A stretch of DNA of 64,000 nucleotides from Acidisarcina sp. GTDB taxonomy: Bacteria > Acidobacteriota > Terriglobia > Terriglobales > Acidobacteriaceae. The notes under the pieces were generated by a model. That model was not told the DNA's origin and did no database searches. It worked only from the letters and a program-made list of their open reading frames with translations. Positions within the stretch are counted from its first letter, which is position 1. Each line of letters begins with the position of its first letter. The DNA lies in assembly GCA_035539175.1 (NCBI GenBank), contig DATLIY010000007.1, positions 248,001-312,000 on the forward strand, read 5' to 3'. The position numbers and the translations under genes are program-made. Positions 9,342 to 17,380 of the stretch are shown one piece after another.

Positions 9342-10361
9342 ATGGATTACTATTGTCGCGTGCGAATACACCTGTCGATTGCCACCGCTCTCCTCGCCAC
9401 AGCGATTCTTTCCTCAGCCCAGGCTCAGCAAACCACGCTCCCCTTATGGCCGCAAGGCACCCCCGAGCCCTGGCACGTCGACGGGCCAGAGCGCAACGTC
9501 ACCACGCCTTCGGACCATCTCGTCGCCGGGAGACCCGTGGTGCGAATTGCCGATGTAGCCGTGCCCACACTCTCCCTTTATCAGCCGCCTGCTGCCAAAG
9601 CTACCGGCGCCGCCGTCCTTGTCTTTCCCGGCGGCGGCTACGTCAGGCTCGCCTGGGACCTGGAAGGCACCGAGGTCTGCGACTGGCTCAACTCCATCGG
9701 AGTCACCTGTGTGCTGGTCAAGTACCGGGTTCCGATTGAGAAACATTACCCTGACAGCTTCATCGCCCTGGAAGACGCGCAACAGGCCATGCGCCTCACC
9801 CGTTCGCATGCTGCGGAGTGGCATATCGATCCTCACAGGATTGGCGTTCTCGGCTTTTCCGCCGGGGCCCATCTCGCCGCCATCATCAGCAATCATGACG
9901 ATTACGCACCGGCTGGCTCCTCGGCCAATGCTATCGACGCGCGGCCTGACTTTGCCGCTCTAATCTACCCCGGCTATCTCGCCTATCCCTCCAGCCCGGA
10001 GGATATGAAGGGTCCGGCTGACGCCCCCGTCACCCGTCTGGCTCCGGGGCAGGAGCCGAGCGCACACACGCCCCCCACATTCCTGGTTCAGGCGGAGGAC
10101 GACTTCGTCCGCGAAGAGAATTCGCTGTTCTACTTCCAGGCCCTTAAGGAAGCCAAAGTCCCCGCCGAACTCCACCTCTTCGCGCAGGGTGGCCACGGCT
10201 ATGGGCTGCGTCCTACGGAGCTCCCCGTTACACACTGGCCGGTTCTCATGGAGACCTGGCTCCATACCATCCACGTCCTTGAAACACCCGCTGCACAAGC
10301 TGCGGCACCACGTAAGGCCCGTCCGCCTGCCAGCGCCAGAGGACATCGGGGAGAGCGTTAG
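9342..10361 (+). CDS. Secreted alpha/beta hydrolase, acetylesterase-like
   Basis: 339 residues with a signal peptide (about residues 8-28, ending SSAQA). Oxyanion-hole-like FPGGGY, nucleophile elbow GFSAGAH, acid Asp in VQAEDD and catalytic His in GGHGYG complete the triad. This is the COG0657-type group, often labelled xylanase/acetyl-xylan esterase, that removes acyl groups from plant polysaccharides in the periplasm or outside the cell. The C-terminal 30 residues (Ala/Arg/Pro-rich) look disordered. ATG 9342 lacks a clear ribosome site; GTG at 9360 is an alternative. The function fits a soil saprophyte, but the substrate is not readable. Confidence 0.82.
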   Translation: MDYYCRVRIHLSIATALLATAILSSAQAQQTTLPLWPQGTPEPWHVDGPERNVTTPSDHLVAGRPVVRIADVAVPTLSLYQPPAAKATGAAVLVFPGGGYVRLAWDLEGTEVCDWLNSIGVTCVLVKYRVPIEKHYPDSFIALEDAQQAMRLTRSHAAEWHIDPHRIGVLGFSAGAHLAAIISNHDDYAPAGSSANAIDARPDFAALIYPGYLAYPSSPEDMKGPADAPVTRLAPGQEPSAHTPPTFLVQAEDDFVREENSLFYFQALKEAKVPAELHLFAQGGHGYGLRPTELPVTHWPVLMETWLHTIHVLETPAAQAAAPRKARPPASARGHRGER

Positions 10362-10434
10362 AGGCAAAATCTCGACTGCCCGCTTGACTTTCTCCTTTTC
10401 TTCGCCTACGCTGCTTGCAGCAATGGAGGAAGAG

Positions 10435-10680
10435 ATGGCTGTCCACCTGAAAATGGATTTCCGCGTCGTCGAGCTTGCTGGAAACCTGAGCGTTCTGCAG
10501 TGTGACCGCGGAGATGCCAGTTGCCTGTATGAGGTCGAATTCAATCCGCGTCTCACCGGCTCGCTCGTGGGAGCCATCCGCCAATTGAGAACCCACCGCT
10601 GCGGGGAGGCCCATGCCGCCTCCCCCAAATCCACTTCAGCTCGTCGAATCCTCAACTATCCCGCGGCCTCGTCTCGTTGA
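10435..10680 (+). CDS. Hypothetical small protein
   Basis: An 81-residue open frame starting at ATG 10435, preceded by GGAGGAAGAG (10425-10434). ATG 10423 in the same frame is an alternative. The first 55 residues (DFRVVELAGNLSVLQCD..YEVEFNPRLTGSLVGAIRQLR) alternate like a small beta-rich domain; the tail is less ordered. Wobble-base GC is similar to neighbours. No family was recognised. Frames on the other strand also stay open here, so it may be spurious. Confidence 0.42.
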   Translation: MAVHLKMDFRVVELAGNLSVLQCDRGDASCLYEVEFNPRLTGSLVGAIRQLRTHRCGEAHAASPKSTSARRILNYPAASSR

Positions 10681-10702
10681 GACGGATCGCGCATAACGGT
10701 TT

Positions 10703-11797
10703 TTATCGCGTAATCCGGGCAGATCCGCCCTTCATCACGCGTTCCACCTCTGCCAGCGATGCCGTACTGGTATCCCCGGCCGTAGTCATCGCCAGCGCAC
10801 CATGAGCCACGCCGCACTCTACTGCCCACCGTGCAGGCTTACCCGCGAGATACCCGTAGATCAGGCCCGAGGCGAAGGAATCCCCACCTCCGACGCGGTC
10901 CAGGATGTCGACCTCCCGCTGGGGCACGTGCACCACGTCTCCCTTGTACAGGGCCATAGCGCCCCACGCGTTTCGAGACGCGGTGCGCGCCGTCCGCAAG
11001 GTTGTCGCAATAATCTTCAGATTGGGATACGCCGCCGCTACCTCGCGCAGCATTCTTTCGTAAGCCGCGCCAGGAAGCTCTTCAAAATCCTCCGTCACGC
11101 CGTCTAACTCAATCCCCAGCATGGCAGAGAAATCTTCTTCATTTCCGAAGAGGACATCGAGGTGGCGAACCATCTCGCGGTTCACCTCCTGCGCTTTTTG
11201 CTTCCCCCCAATTCCCTTCCATAGCGAGTCGCGATAGTTCAGGTCGTAAGAGGTAACCGTTCCATGACGGCGCGCCGCAAGCACGGCCTCCGCGCACACG
11301 TCCCGGCTGCCGCCCGACAGCGCGGCGAAGATTCCTCCCGTGTGGAACCAGCGCACGCCCGCGCCAAAGATGGCGTTCCAGTCGATCTCGCCCGGCTTCA
11401 GCAATGACACAGCCGTGTTGCCGCGATCGGAGCATCCCACGGCAGCGCGTACGCCAAAACCGCGCTCGGTGAAATTCAATCCGTTGCGCACTGCGCGACC
11501 TACGCCGTCATACGGAACCCAGCGAATCAGCGAAGGATCCACCCCGCCCTGCAAAATCAGATCCTCCAGCAATCGACCCACGGGATTCTCCGCCAGGGCC
11601 GTCACAATGGCAGTACGCAGACCGAAGCAGCGCCGCAGGCCCCGCGCCACGTTGTACTCGCCGCCGCCCTCCCATGCCGTAAAGCTGCGTGTGGTATGGA
11701 TGCGCCCCTCGCCCGGATCGAGCCGCAACATCACCTCGCCCAGACTCACACAGTCCCACTTCGCATCGTGCGCTGCCTTCAATACCAGTTCTTCCAT
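10703..11797 (-). CDS. kdgK: PfkB-family sugar kinase, 2-keto-3-deoxygluconate kinase-like
   Basis: 364 residues of the ribokinase/PfkB fold. The N-terminal substrate-binding GEVMLRLDPG and GGGEYNVA, and the C-terminal signature DRVGGGDSFASGLIYG with the catalytic Asp and anion hole, are all present. The GE(V/I)M(L/V)R(L/F) opening is typical of 2-keto-3-deoxygluconate kinases, which feed KDPG into the Entner-Doudoroff or uronate pathway. No KDPG aldolase or uronate gene is adjacent, so the substrate is a family-level inference. It is divergent from the cytochrome c gene across a 213-base spacer. Confidence 0.83.
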   Translation of the reverse strand: MEELVLKAAHDAKWDCVSLGEVMLRLDPGEGRIHTTRSFTAWEGGGEYNVARGLRRCFGLRTAIVTALAENPVGRLLEDLILQGGVDPSLIRWVPYDGVGRAVRNGLNFTERGFGVRAAVGCSDRGNTAVSLLKPGEIDWNAIFGAGVRWFHTGGIFAALSGGSRDVCAEAVLAARRHGTVTSYDLNYRDSLWKGIGGKQKAQEVNREMVRHLDVLFGNEEDFSAMLGIELDGVTEDFEELPGAAYERMLREVAAAYPNLKIIATTLRTARTASRNAWGAMALYKGDVVHVPQREVDILDRVGGGDSFASGLIYGYLAGKPARWAVECGVAHGALAMTTAGDTSTASLAEVERVMKGGSARITR

Positions 11798-12010
11798 GGT
11801 TTCTGCTGTGCCTTTCCGTTGGGAAATGTAACCAGATTACCCTTCCTTCCGCGATTGCGCGAACGAGCCTCGCCTCGATACTTCCGGTGTGTCTTCCATC
11901 ACAACTCCGCCAGATGGGGCCATAATTCCCGCATCCGCTGGAACCGAGCGGGAGTACTATTGGCGTGTCCGAATCCATAACGCTTTCCGCTTCTGAAATG
12001 GAGGCTATTT

Positions 12011-12442
12011 ATGTTGAAACCTGTCTTGTTGATTACCGCTCTGTTAGGCGCGGGGCTCACTGCGCTCACGCAGGAGAGCACCCCGCCTTCCACCAGCACT
12101 TCCTCCCAGATTCCCGTAAGCGCCATACACCAGGTGAATCCCATAAAGCCCACAACGGAATCCATCGCGGCTGCAAAGAAGACCTACGGATATGACTGCG
12201 CCATGTGCCATGGTGAGAAGGGCGACGGCAAGGGAGAAACAGCAGCAGACATGAAGCTTCCGATGAAGGACCTTCACGATCCCGCCACGCTGAAGGGCAT
12301 GACCGATGGAGAGATCTACTACATCATCGTCAACGGCAAGGGAAAAATGCCGCCAGAGGGAGATCGCGCGAAGCCAGACCGGGTCTGGAACCTGGTAGTT
12401 TACCTGCGCTCCTTCTCCGACCCCTCCGTACTGCCGAAGTAG
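12011..12442 (+). CDS. Exported monohaem cytochrome c
   Basis: 143 residues. A signal sequence (MLKPVLLITALLGAGLTALTQ), a Pro/Ser/Thr linker, then a class I cytochrome c domain with one haem-binding CAMCH and a distal Met in GKMPPEG. TDGEIYYIIVNGKGKMPP is typical of the cytochrome cbb3/alcohol dehydrogenase-type cyt_c domain. It should carry electrons in the periplasm. GGAGG at about 12000-12004 supports the ATG. It stands alone between divergent kdgK and a hairpin, so its redox partner cannot be named. Confidence 0.9.
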   Translation: MLKPVLLITALLGAGLTALTQESTPPSTSTSSQIPVSAIHQVNPIKPTTESIAAAKKTYGYDCAMCHGEKGDGKGETAADMKLPMKDLHDPATLKGMTDGEIYYIIVNGKGKMPPEGDRAKPDRVWNLVVYLRSFSDPSVLPK

Positions 12443-12466
12443 CGACCACGTAGCCGAATCTAACCA

Positions 12467-12504
12467 GAAGCGGTGCAGCCTCCGTCAAGGAGCGGCACCG
12501 CTTC
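12467..12504 (+). terminator. Hairpin after the cytochrome c gene
   Basis: Perfect 10-base arms GAAGCGGTGC (12467-12476) and GCACCGCTTC (12495-12504) around an 18-base loop, 25 bases after the stop. There is no T-run, so it is a transcript-end structure of uncertain mechanism. Confidence 0.5.
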
Positions 12505-12617
12505 CGTGCGTATAGCAACAACAGTCTTCGCAATCTTCCTTCAGTTGCATCCCACCGCTGCCCCCTTCATGCCGCCTTTTCCCGCCCTTTCTTTCCGCCC
12601 GCTCTTTCTATCAGTTT

Positions 12618-12660
12618 TTGAATCTTTTCTCGATATCGAGATATCTTATATCGTGATATT
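12618..12660 (+). promoter_or_regulatory. MarR-type operator overlapping the marR promoter
   Basis: CTCGATATCGAG (12629-12640) is a perfect palindrome, and ATATCGAGATAT (12633-12644) and ATATCGTGATAT (12648-12659) are two near-identical dyads 15 bases apart. A TTGAAT (12618-12623) lies at about the -35 distance from the TATCTT/TTATAT region inside the dyads. The element ends 15 bases before the MarR start codon. Dyads of this form, with ATCTCGA...TCGAGAT-like arms, are typical of autoregulated MarR/MhqR proteins, so the adjacent gene is the obvious ligand-responsive repressor. Confidence 0.75.
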
Positions 12661-12674
12661 AGAAGTTCAGAGAG

Positions 12675-13142
12675 ATGAGTAAAATCGCCCCTATCACCGC
12701 TCCACGCCTTTGGCTGGTTCTTGCCCGGGCCTATGGATCGATTGCCTCCTATGTGGAGAGCTGCGTCTCCGCTCAAGGGCTATGCCTGAGCGACTTCATG
12801 GTTCTGGAAGTTCTGCTGCATAAGGGACCGCTGACCATCTCCGCGATTGGCGAAAAGGTTCTTCTCGCGAGCGCCTCCATGACCTCGGCCATCGATCGTC
12901 TGGAAGAACGCGGCCTCGTCCAGCGCAAGAGCAGCAAGGAAGACCGCCGCATCCGCATCGTGCAGTTGACGCCCAAGGGAGAAGAGTTGATCTCCGAAAT
13001 CTATGTGCAGCATCGGCAGGACCTTGAGTTCATCACCACCGAGCTGTCCGCCGCGGAACGCAAGGCGCTCTATGCGGGCCTGAAGAAGCTGGGACTTGCG
13101 GCCAAGATGGCCCTGACCAGAGAGAAGCAGCTCACCGTCTGA
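12675..13142 (+). CDS. MarR-family transcriptional regulator
   Basis: 155 residues with the winged helix-turn-helix of the family: GPLTISAIGEKVLLASASMTSAIDRLEERGLVQRKSSKEDRRIRIVQLTPKGEE, including the DRR wing. These proteins bind phenolics, quinones or peroxides and release DNA. A dyad operator sits directly upstream, which implies autoregulation. The pirin gene starts 42 bases downstream and is presumably in the same operon, as in many MarR-pirin pairs. No conserved single redox cysteine of the OhrR type is placed near the N-terminus with certainty (Cys occurs at about residues 35 and 42 in ESCVSAQGLCL). Confidence 0.9.
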   Translation: MSKIAPITAPRLWLVLARAYGSIASYVESCVSAQGLCLSDFMVLEVLLHKGPLTISAIGEKVLLASASMTSAIDRLEERGLVQRKSSKEDRRIRIVQLTPKGEELISEIYVQHRQDLEFITTELSAAERKALYAGLKKLGLAAKMALTREKQLTV

Positions 13143-13184
13143 TCCAGAGATTTACGAGCTTATTTCCAGAAGAGAGAAACGATT

Positions 13185-13889
13185 ATGCTTACCATCCGTA
13201 AAAGTAACGACCGGGGTCATGCCCAGCATGGCTGGCTTGACTCACACCATACCTTTTCCTTTGCCAACTACTATGATCCCGCACACATGGGCTATCGCGA
13301 CCTGCGCGTGATCAATGAAGATCGCGTTCAGCCGGGACAGGGCTTCGGCGCTCACCCTCACCGCGACATGGAGATCCTGAGCTATGTGCTTGCAGGCAAG
13401 TTGGCACACAAAGACAGCATGGGCCATATCGAGTTGCTGGGACCGAATGAGATTCAGCGCATGTCCGCAGGCACCGGCGTGGTGCACAGTGAGTTCAACG
13501 GCTCAAACACGGAGCCGGTTCACTTCCTGCAGATATGGATTGAGCCGAAAACGACAGGGACTGTGCCCAGCTACGAGCAACTGAAGTTTGCACCCGAAGA
13601 GAAGCTGAACCGCTTCAAGCTGCTTGCATCTCCCAGAAAGGTAGCGGGAGCGGCCACAATCAATCAGGACGCCAGCGTCTCCGTGGCAGAGCTGACGCCC
13701 GGCAACAGCCTGACGTATGACCTGGCCGAGAATCGTCACTCATGGGTTCATATCATCCGCGGCGAGGTCACCGTCAACGGAGTTTCGCTCAGCAGCGGAG
13801 ATGCCGTCGCGGCGGACAACGAGCAGAAGCTGGAGATTACGGCAAAGGGCTCGAACAACAGCGAGGTTCTTGTCTTCGACCTCGCATAA
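13185..13889 (+). CDS. Pirin-family bicupin (YhhW/quercetinase-like)
   Basis: 234 residues, two cupin domains. The N-terminal cupin carries the pirin metal ligands: GFGAHPHRDMEILSYVL and GVVHSEFN (His, His, His, Glu). The opening RKSNDRGHAQHGWLDSHHTFSF is the family hallmark. Bacterial pirins of this length can oxidise quercetin or act as redox-linked cofactors. Placement behind a MarR regulator suggests induction by aromatic or electrophilic compounds. It is followed by a strong terminator. Confidence 0.92.
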   Translation: MLTIRKSNDRGHAQHGWLDSHHTFSFANYYDPAHMGYRDLRVINEDRVQPGQGFGAHPHRDMEILSYVLAGKLAHKDSMGHIELLGPNEIQRMSAGTGVVHSEFNGSNTEPVHFLQIWIEPKTTGTVPSYEQLKFAPEEKLNRFKLLASPRKVAGAATINQDASVSVAELTPGNSLTYDLAENRHSWVHIIRGEVTVNGVSLSSGDAVAADNEQKLEITAKGSNNSEVLVFDLA

Positions 13890-13909
13890 TCCGCGAAGTC
13901 ATTTCTACG

Positions 13910-13946
13910 CCGGGCGCGGGAATCCTCCTGCGCCCGGACTTTTTTC
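13910..13946 (+). terminator. Rho-independent terminator of the marR-pirin operon
   Basis: Arms CCGGGCGC (13910-13917) and GCGCCCGG (13930-13937), then ACTTTTTTT-like sequence. It lies 20 bases after the pirin stop. Confidence 0.85.
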
Positions 13947-13979
13947 ACACTGCATAGCCTGGAATTACAGCCTTGAAAT

Positions 13980-14639
13980 TTATGAGGCAGGTTCGAGCGA
14001 TCGATCCGAGATATGGCCCATCTTGTCCTGCTTGGTCTGCACGTAGCGCTGGAACGTCTCAAGCGGCTCAACCTCAGCGGAGACACGCTCCACCACCTGG
14101 ATGCCCAGTGCTTCCAGAGCTGCAACCTTCTCGGGATTATTGGTCATCAGGCGAACCGAGGAAACACCCAGTTTCTTCAGTACCTCGCCAGGAAGCTCAA
14201 ATTCGCGACAATCCGCCTTGAAGCCCAGGTCGAGATTTGCCTCGACCGTGTCGCGCCCATTGTCCTGCAGTTCATACGCTTTGAGTTTTGCCATCAGGCC
14301 AATGCCGCGGCCCTCCTGCTGCTCATACAGCAGAATGCCCGCACCTTCCCGCGAGATGGTTTCGAGCGCCAGCTCCAATTGCGGGCGGCAGTCGCAGCGC
14401 AGGGAGCCAAAGACATCCCCGGTAAGGCATTGTGAGTGGATACGGACGATTGGCGGTGCGGAGTGAATATCCCCCATCACCAGCGCAACCAGCCCTTCCT
14501 TTGTCTTCTCGCTATTCAGGAAGTCCGCGGAACAGGGACGCGGCTTATCGAGCAGCCCCTCGAAACCGAGAATACGGAAGTGACCCCAGCGGCTGGGAAA
14601 ATCCGCATCCGCTACCTGGACAACTTTAACGAACGCCAT
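13980..14639 (-). CDS. ribA: GTP cyclohydrolase II
   Basis: 219 residues; opens the imidazole ring of GTP in the first step of riboflavin synthesis. The zinc site is readable as SQCLTGD...GSLRCDC, followed by the catalytic EGRGIGL loop and the C-terminal LMTNNPEK. It is the stand-alone form, not fused to the RibB (DHBP synthase) domain, and no other rib gene is adjacent. The start is ATG 14639: upstream codons in frame (to 14705) are Arg-rich and do not match the family. A TATAAT sits six bases before this ATG, so the mRNA may be leaderless. Confidence 0.93.
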   Translation of the reverse strand: MAFVKVVQVADADFPSRWGHFRILGFEGLLDKPRPCSADFLNSEKTKEGLVALVMGDIHSAPPIVRIHSQCLTGDVFGSLRCDCRPQLELALETISREGAGILLYEQQEGRGIGLMAKLKAYELQDNGRDTVEANLDLGFKADCREFELPGEVLKKLGVSSVRLMTNNPEKVAALEALGIQVVERVSAEVEPLETFQRYVQTKQDKMGHISDRSLEPAS

Positions 14640-14645
14640 ATCTTG

Positions 14646-14651
14646 ATTATA
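14646..14651 (-). promoter_or_regulatory. -10 box immediately before ribA
   Basis: A perfect TATAAT on the minus strand with only six bases between it and the ATG at 14639. With a normal -10 to +1 distance the transcript would begin at or next to the A of the ATG. The -35 region is weak (around GATTTC). Confidence 0.5.
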
Positions 14652-14772
14652 CCGGGATCGGCGCCCTCGAAATCTTCCGATCTGGCACGCACCAGCGTCC
14701 CGCACTTCTGCTTACAATGGCCGCCCTATCTATACTTTCCCCGCCGGCGGCTCACCGGGGTACAGTAGAAAC

Positions 14773-16086
14773 GTGATTGAGACAAAACTCATCCTGAGCA
14801 CACTGCTGGTGAAGCTGGGTGTCGCCGCTGCAGTGTCGGCCGGTCTGGCCAGGTCACGCGTCTTCAAGCGCCTCCTCTTCTCCGACAGGAGAACCACGCG
14901 AGAAACGATGGGCCTGTTGGCCTTTATCCTGGTTCCCCTCACTCTTGGCGTAGGGATGCGGCGGTGGGTGCCCAACTTTCTTGCCGGTGATATCGCGTTT
15001 GAAACAGTCATCATTATCGCGGTCCTCATCGGACCTTTTTCAGCACTGATGTCTGCGGCCATTTTGTCTATCCCGGCAATGCTTTACCACGAATACCTCA
15101 CCCTTCCCTTTAACTTGACAGTGGCGGTAGTCTCGGGCATCTTCGGGCGCTTCGTGGAGCGGGATGAGGTGTGGTCTTTCTCTCCCTTCGTCGATCTGAG
15201 CATCTATCGCTGGATTCGGAGAAACCTGCGAAAGCCTCGCTTCGACCGGCAGATTCTGCTGCTCATCCTGATTGTGGCTCTGGAAATTGGCCGTGAATGG
15301 CTCAACACGCTTTATCCCCACCTTCTATTCGCACTCACAACGGATAGCTGGGGAATCCGGCTGCTGATCTATACCTGCGCTGCGATGGTTGTCGGCATTC
15401 CGCTCAAGATATGGAATGCGCTCCGCATCGAGCAGAAGCTGGAAGAGCAGCAGCGCCTGCTCCTGGAGGCTCGCTTCGATGCCCTGCAGCGGCAGATCAA
15501 TCCGCACTTTCTGTTCAATACTCTCAACTCCATCGCTTCCCTTGTTCGCTTCCGGCCCGAGCTCGCACGCGAGATGATCGTGAAGCTGGCCAACATTCTC
15601 CGCGCCCTCCTGCGCGACCACGATTCCTACGTGCCTCTTCACGAAGAGCTGAATTTCACCGACGACTATCTGAGCATCGAGGTCGTGCGTTTTGGCGCGG
15701 AAAAGCTAAAGGTGGTGAAGGAGATTGACCCCGAAACGCTGGGAATCCTGGTTCCCAGCATCCTGCTGCAGCCTTTAATCGAGAACAGCATCAAGCATGG
15801 GCTGGAGCCACGCGTTGGCGGAGGCACTATTACGGTTCGCAGCCGTCTGGTAGGTGGCAGGCTGGTCGTCGAGGTGGAAGACGACGGTGTCGGAATCAGC
15901 CAGCGCCCCGAGGACAGCATCATTCCGCGTGGTTCCGGCATCGGCATGCGAAATGTGCAGGAGCGCCTGGAGGTTCTTTACGGCAACGAGGCTCTCTTCT
16001 CCGTCAGAAGCCGCCCCGGCCGCGGCACACTTGTGGTAATCGAGTTGCCCGTAGCCGAGCGCGGCGAAGCTGTCCGGCGGAGCTAG
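14773..16086 (+). CDS. LytS/YehU-type sensor histidine kinase
   Basis: 437 residues, GTG start. The N-terminal half has six or so membrane helices of the 5TMR-LYT type (VVSGIFGRFVERDEV region). A short coiled coil (EQKLEEQQRLLLEARFDALQ) leads to the His_kinase domain RQINPHFLFNTLNSI, where the phospho-accepting His lies, and to the HATPase with PSILLQPLIENSIKHG, DDGVGI and GSGIGMRNVQERL. The usual partner is a LytTR response regulator, but none is adjacent (bshA follows convergently), so it is an orphan kinase here. Its ligand is unknown; relatives respond to cell-wall state or pyruvate. Confidence 0.92.
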   Translation: MIETKLILSTLLVKLGVAAAVSAGLARSRVFKRLLFSDRRTTRETMGLLAFILVPLTLGVGMRRWVPNFLAGDIAFETVIIIAVLIGPFSALMSAAILSIPAMLYHEYLTLPFNLTVAVVSGIFGRFVERDEVWSFSPFVDLSIYRWIRRNLRKPRFDRQILLLILIVALEIGREWLNTLYPHLLFALTTDSWGIRLLIYTCAAMVVGIPLKIWNALRIEQKLEEQQRLLLEARFDALQRQINPHFLFNTLNSIASLVRFRPELAREMIVKLANILRALLRDHDSYVPLHEELNFTDDYLSIEVVRFGAEKLKVVKEIDPETLGILVPSILLQPLIENSIKHGLEPRVGGGTITVRSRLVGGRLVVEVEDDGVGISQRPEDSIIPRGSGIGMRNVQERLEVLYGNEALFSVRSRPGRGTLVVIELPVAERGEAVRRS

Positions 16087-16128
16087 CTCTCCGCCTGTCC
16101 CATTTGGTTCCTCGTTCGGTCGTCTGGG

Positions 16129-17268
16129 CTATCTGGTTTGGGCCAGCACCTTCTCGTAATACTCCACATACCTGGGAACGATGCGTGAAGCACAGAAGTT
16201 ATCCTGCGCGGTACGGCGTGCCGCCAGCCCCATCTCCCTTAGTTCCTCGGGATGACTGAGCAGATGAATCGCAGCCTCGGCCATGCCATCCACGTCTCCC
16301 ACAGGCAACAATCGTCCCGTTCTGCCGTCGTCGATAAGCTCCGGAACGCCGCCCACAGTGGTCGCAATCGCCGGAACCTGGCAGGCCATGGCCTCCAGCG
16401 CAGCCAGTCCGAAGGACTCCATCTCGCTGGGCATCAGGATAAGATCCGCGACCGGCAGCAGCTCATTGACGCTCTCCTGCTTCCCCAGGAAATGGACAGA
16501 GTTCTGAATCCCCTTGCTGTGCGCCAGCCACTCCGCTGCCGAGCGATCGGGGCCGTCGCCAACAAGGAGAAGTTGTGCCGGCATGCGATGCACAATCCGC
16601 GAAAAGACCTCCACCACATCCACCACCCTCTTCACCGGCCGGAAGTTGGAAAGATGCAACAAAATCTTTTCGCCGTTGGGCGCGAATACCTTGCGTGCCG
16701 CCTCCCGCCTCTCGTCCAGCGGAGCATACACATCGCAATTCACAAAGTTGGGAATCACCTCGATCTCGCGCTGGACCTCAAATTCCTCAACCGTCTTCTC
16801 GCGAAGATAGCTGGAGATTGCCGTCACGCCATCGCTCTCCTCAATCGCAAAGCGCGTGATGGGAAGATACGAGCGGTCCAGGCCCACCAGGGTGATGTCG
16901 GTACCATGCAGGGTCGTCACGAACGGCAGCTTGCGATTGCGCGCAGCCAGCATCTGACGGGCCAGCAGCGCGCTGACGGAGTGCGGAATCGCATAGTGCA
17001 CATGCAGCAGATCCAGCTCGTAATACTCCGCCACCTCAGCCATGCGCGTCGCCAGCGCCAGGTCGTAGGGCGGATACTCGAAGAGCGGATAGTTCGACAC
17101 CGACACCTCGTGATACGAGATGCCCCGCTCGCGCCCGGTCAGCCGGAAGGGCTGAGAATAGGTGATGAAATGAACCTCATGTCCGGCGACCGCAAGTTCA
17201 ATCCCCAGTTCCGTGGCAACCACGCCGCTACCGCCGTAGGTTGGATAACAGGTAATTCCTATCTTCAA
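16129..17268 (-). CDS. bshA: N-acetyl-alpha-D-glucosaminyl L-malate synthase
   Basis: 379 residues, GT4 family. It joins GlcNAc from UDP-GlcNAc to L-malate in the first step of bacillithiol synthesis. The start is TTG 17268, because KIGITCYPTYGGSGVVATELG is the exact N-terminal theme of BshA and an AGGGAG box lies six bases upstream; the frame upstream to 17418 is not homologous. YPPYDLALATRM, LLHVHYAIPHS, LHGTDITLVG and the C-terminal SEMESFGLAALEAMA give a confident call. A YdjC/ChbG-type deacetylase lies 112 bases upstream on the same strand. The normal next enzymes, BshB (LmbE fold) and BshC, are not in the window. Confidence 0.94.
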   Translation of the reverse strand: MKIGITCYPTYGGSGVVATELGIELAVAGHEVHFITYSQPFRLTGRERGISYHEVSVSNYPLFEYPPYDLALATRMAEVAEYYELDLLHVHYAIPHSVSALLARQMLAARNRKLPFVTTLHGTDITLVGLDRSYLPITRFAIEESDGVTAISSYLREKTVEEFEVQREIEVIPNFVNCDVYAPLDERREAARKVFAPNGEKILLHLSNFRPVKRVVDVVEVFSRIVHRMPAQLLLVGDGPDRSAAEWLAHSKGIQNSVHFLGKQESVNELLPVADLILMPSEMESFGLAALEAMACQVPAIATTVGGVPELIDDGRTGRLLPVGDVDGMAEAAIHLLSHPEELREMGLAARRTAQDNFCASRIVPRYVEYYEKVLAQTR

Positions 17269-17380
17269 TTTTGACTCCCTGAACGCAGGATTCGAGATTC
17301 TTGTATGGCCACGAGCTTTTTCTATGGTCAATGGTTCGATGAACCGGCAAGTCGCCGGGAGCGGAAATTCTTTTGCGGTA

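Noticed and set aside
16252-17274. A 340-codon plus-strand frame over bshA
   Set aside because: His/Arg/Gln-rich shadow of the bshA coding strand.
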